Below are positions 62,963 to 64,000 of a stretch of DNA of 64,000 bases, in pieces; position 1 is the stretch's first letter; the number at the start of each line of letters is the position of its first letter. Made by a program: the position numbers and the translations under genes. This DNA is from Kordia sp964351775 (GTDB taxonomy: Bacteria; Bacteroidota; Bacteroidia; Flavobacteriales; Flavobacteriaceae), in contig CAYGPQ010000001.1 in assembly GCA_964351775.1 (NCBI GenBank), forward strand, positions 1 to 64,000. Reading direction: 5' to 3'. A model generated the notes under the pieces. The model was given only the letters and a program-made list of their open reading frames with translations. It was not told the DNA's origin and ran no database searches.

Positions 62963-63936
62963 TATTTGTTGAATATGTCATTTCGATTGGCTAAAATATA
63001 ACTTGAAAGCTTATCAGCAAAGATTTGGTTGGCTTTTCCGTTCGGATGTGGGTCTAATTCGTTTACAATGTATTCAAATAGGTTTTTATCCTGAAAAGAC
63101 TCAGAAACATCTAAAAACAGTAAATCATTTTTCTCGGCTAATAATCGTATTTGTGCTACGCGAATTGGATCGTATACCAAATCCATGTAGAAAACGAGTC
63201 CTTTGCTATTATTTTTGGTGACAATATCTTGAAAACTTTCAAACTGTTTATCAATATAAGTAACATGTTTGGCTTCGTACAAAACAGGTGTTGATTCTTG
63301 TGGACTTAACTTGATACGGAGTAATTTCTTTAAATACGAATCCCAAAACACGTTCTTCTTCGGTTTGATGATAAAATCGTCCATAGAAAAATCGGTTCCA
63401 ATACGATAATGATCGTTGGAAGCGCAAAATCCAATCACCACCAAATCAGGATGATATTTTAAGGCATTTTGTTCTAAAATTGTTTTGTAATTTGTCAATG
63501 CATAACCAGAAACGCCAAAGTTGAATACTTCATATTTAAATCCTTTGTCAAGATAATTCAACCAAAATTCTGTTTTTGGAACATACATTTCGTCTTCTGA
63601 AACGCCAGTTCCCATGGTAAACGAATCGCCCAAAACAGCAATTTTATGTGTATTTGAATTTACGTCATGATTCCGATCGCGGAAACCTTCAGCATTCGTA
63701 TGAAAATCGGCAAGTTTGTATTTGGTGTCTAAATTTGGCAATAACTCATACGTCAATTCGTCGGAATCGGAATATTTCAATAAGCCTGAATTATCTAAAA
63801 TCCCAAATGAGTTCGTTCGTGAATACGAAAACGCAGCACCACCAAAAAAGTAGATTCTGGCAATCATTTCGCCCAAAAAAGCACTGAGCAAAAGCCCAAT
63901 TCCAATCGAAATAATTTTAAATTTTAATTGTTTCAT
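62962..63936 (-). CDS. membrane-anchored SGNH/GDSL hydrolase
   Basis: 324 residues. An N-terminal membrane helix (about 8-28) is followed by the SGNH domain: Ser105 in LGDSFTMG (I), Gly144 in FGVSGY (II), Asn174 in FCASND (III) and Asp295/His297 in DPHPNG (V), so it should be active. The periplasmic domain would hydrolyse or transfer acyl groups. It is the first gene of the operon, and a TATATTTG -7 site lies at 63956-63963. Confidence 0.87.
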   Translation of the reverse strand: MKQLKFKIISIGIGLLLSAFLGEMIARIYFFGGAAFSYSRTNSFGILDNSGLLKYSDSDELTYELLPNLDTKYKLADFHTNAEGFRDRNHDVNSNTHKIAVLGDSFTMGTGVSEDEMYVPKTEFWLNYLDKGFKYEVFNFGVSGYALTNYKTILEQNALKYHPDLVVIGFCASNDHYRIGTDFSMDDFIIKPKKNVFWDSYLKKLLRIKLSPQESTPVLYEAKHVTYIDKQFESFQDIVTKNNSKGLVFYMDLVYDPIRVAQIRLLAEKNDLLFLDVSESFQDKNLFEYIVNELDPHPNGKANQIFADKLSSYILANRNDIFNK

Positions 63937-63955
63937 TTATGTTGAAAATTCCCTA

Positions 63956-63963
63956 CAAATATA
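63956..63963 (-). promoter_or_regulatory. putative -7 element of the SGNH-radical SAM operon
   Basis: The minus strand reads TATATTTG, an exact match, 20 bases upstream of the first start codon. No TTG is at the right distance before the window ends. Confidence 0.45.
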
Positions 63964-64000
63964 CATGAAGTATCACGGAATTCTAATTTTTTTCAATACG

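Overview
The window looks like chromosome from a marine member of the Flavobacteriaceae (Bacteroidota). The DNA is AT-rich and ribosome-binding sites are almost absent. Promoter-like sites follow the Bacteroidota pattern TTG-N17-23-TAnnTTTG. Lineage marker genes are present: a type IX secretion sorting domain on a large metalloprotease, DUF4199, DUF4286 and DUF5686 proteins, an ExbB-ExbD-ExbD locus, and GG-leader peptides of the 'LxLNKxxxSxL' type. The peptide leaders recall Kordia, but genus assignment is an inference. One 100-N assembly gap lies inside a repeat array.

Layout. 1-7.9 kb: the 5' part of a large surface protein, a small zinc-ribbon protein, an arsR-arsC pair, an 11-mer-repeat LEA-like protein, small metabolic and membrane genes (VOC, DUF4199, LuxR-type HTH) and a GNAT-cupin-hydroxyacid dehydrogenase operon. 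8.1-8.9 kb: three tandem lanthipeptide-like precursor genes with no modification enzymes nearby. 9-19.6 kb: DUF4286-rsmA-mgtE, a TPR lipoprotein-like/periplasmic protein, serS, a SET-domain protein, an HTTM (gamma-carboxylase-like) protein and ribF. 19.7-31.2 kb: a T9SS-exported metalloprotease, pth, prs-rplY, tRNA-Leu, and sucA-sucB of the TCA cycle. 31.3-36.5 kb: a TonB-plug/TPR chimera, the gapped 75/25-bp repeat array, a retropepsin-like protease, TatD, asparaginase and tRNA-Ser.

36.6-46.3 kb: the ExbB/ExbD energy-transducing locus, a PorT-like barrel, a PAP2-like membrane protein, rpoN, a TPR-HTH regulator followed by two more GG-leader peptides, and asnS. 46.3-46.6 kb holds a good candidate for an unannotated small RNA: promoter, dyad over the -7 box, three stem-loops and an intrinsic terminator. 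46.6-56.3 kb: an RND exporter, a DUF5686 protein, frr and pyrH, and the tsf-rpsB-rpsI-rplM ribosomal operon. 56.6-64 kb: a tight operon of two SGNH hydrolases, a B12-binding-type radical SAM protein, a methyltransferase, an acyltransferase-3 membrane protein and a TerC protein, with a third SGNH hydrolase convergent to it. This looks like a surface-glycan or lipid-decorating system.

Most genes are ordinary housekeeping genes in well-known neighbourhoods. The regions most worth a second look are the 57.7-63.9 kb operon, the sRNA at 46.5 kb, the two orphan precursor-peptide clusters (8.1 and 44.2 kb) and the repeat array at 33.6 kb.
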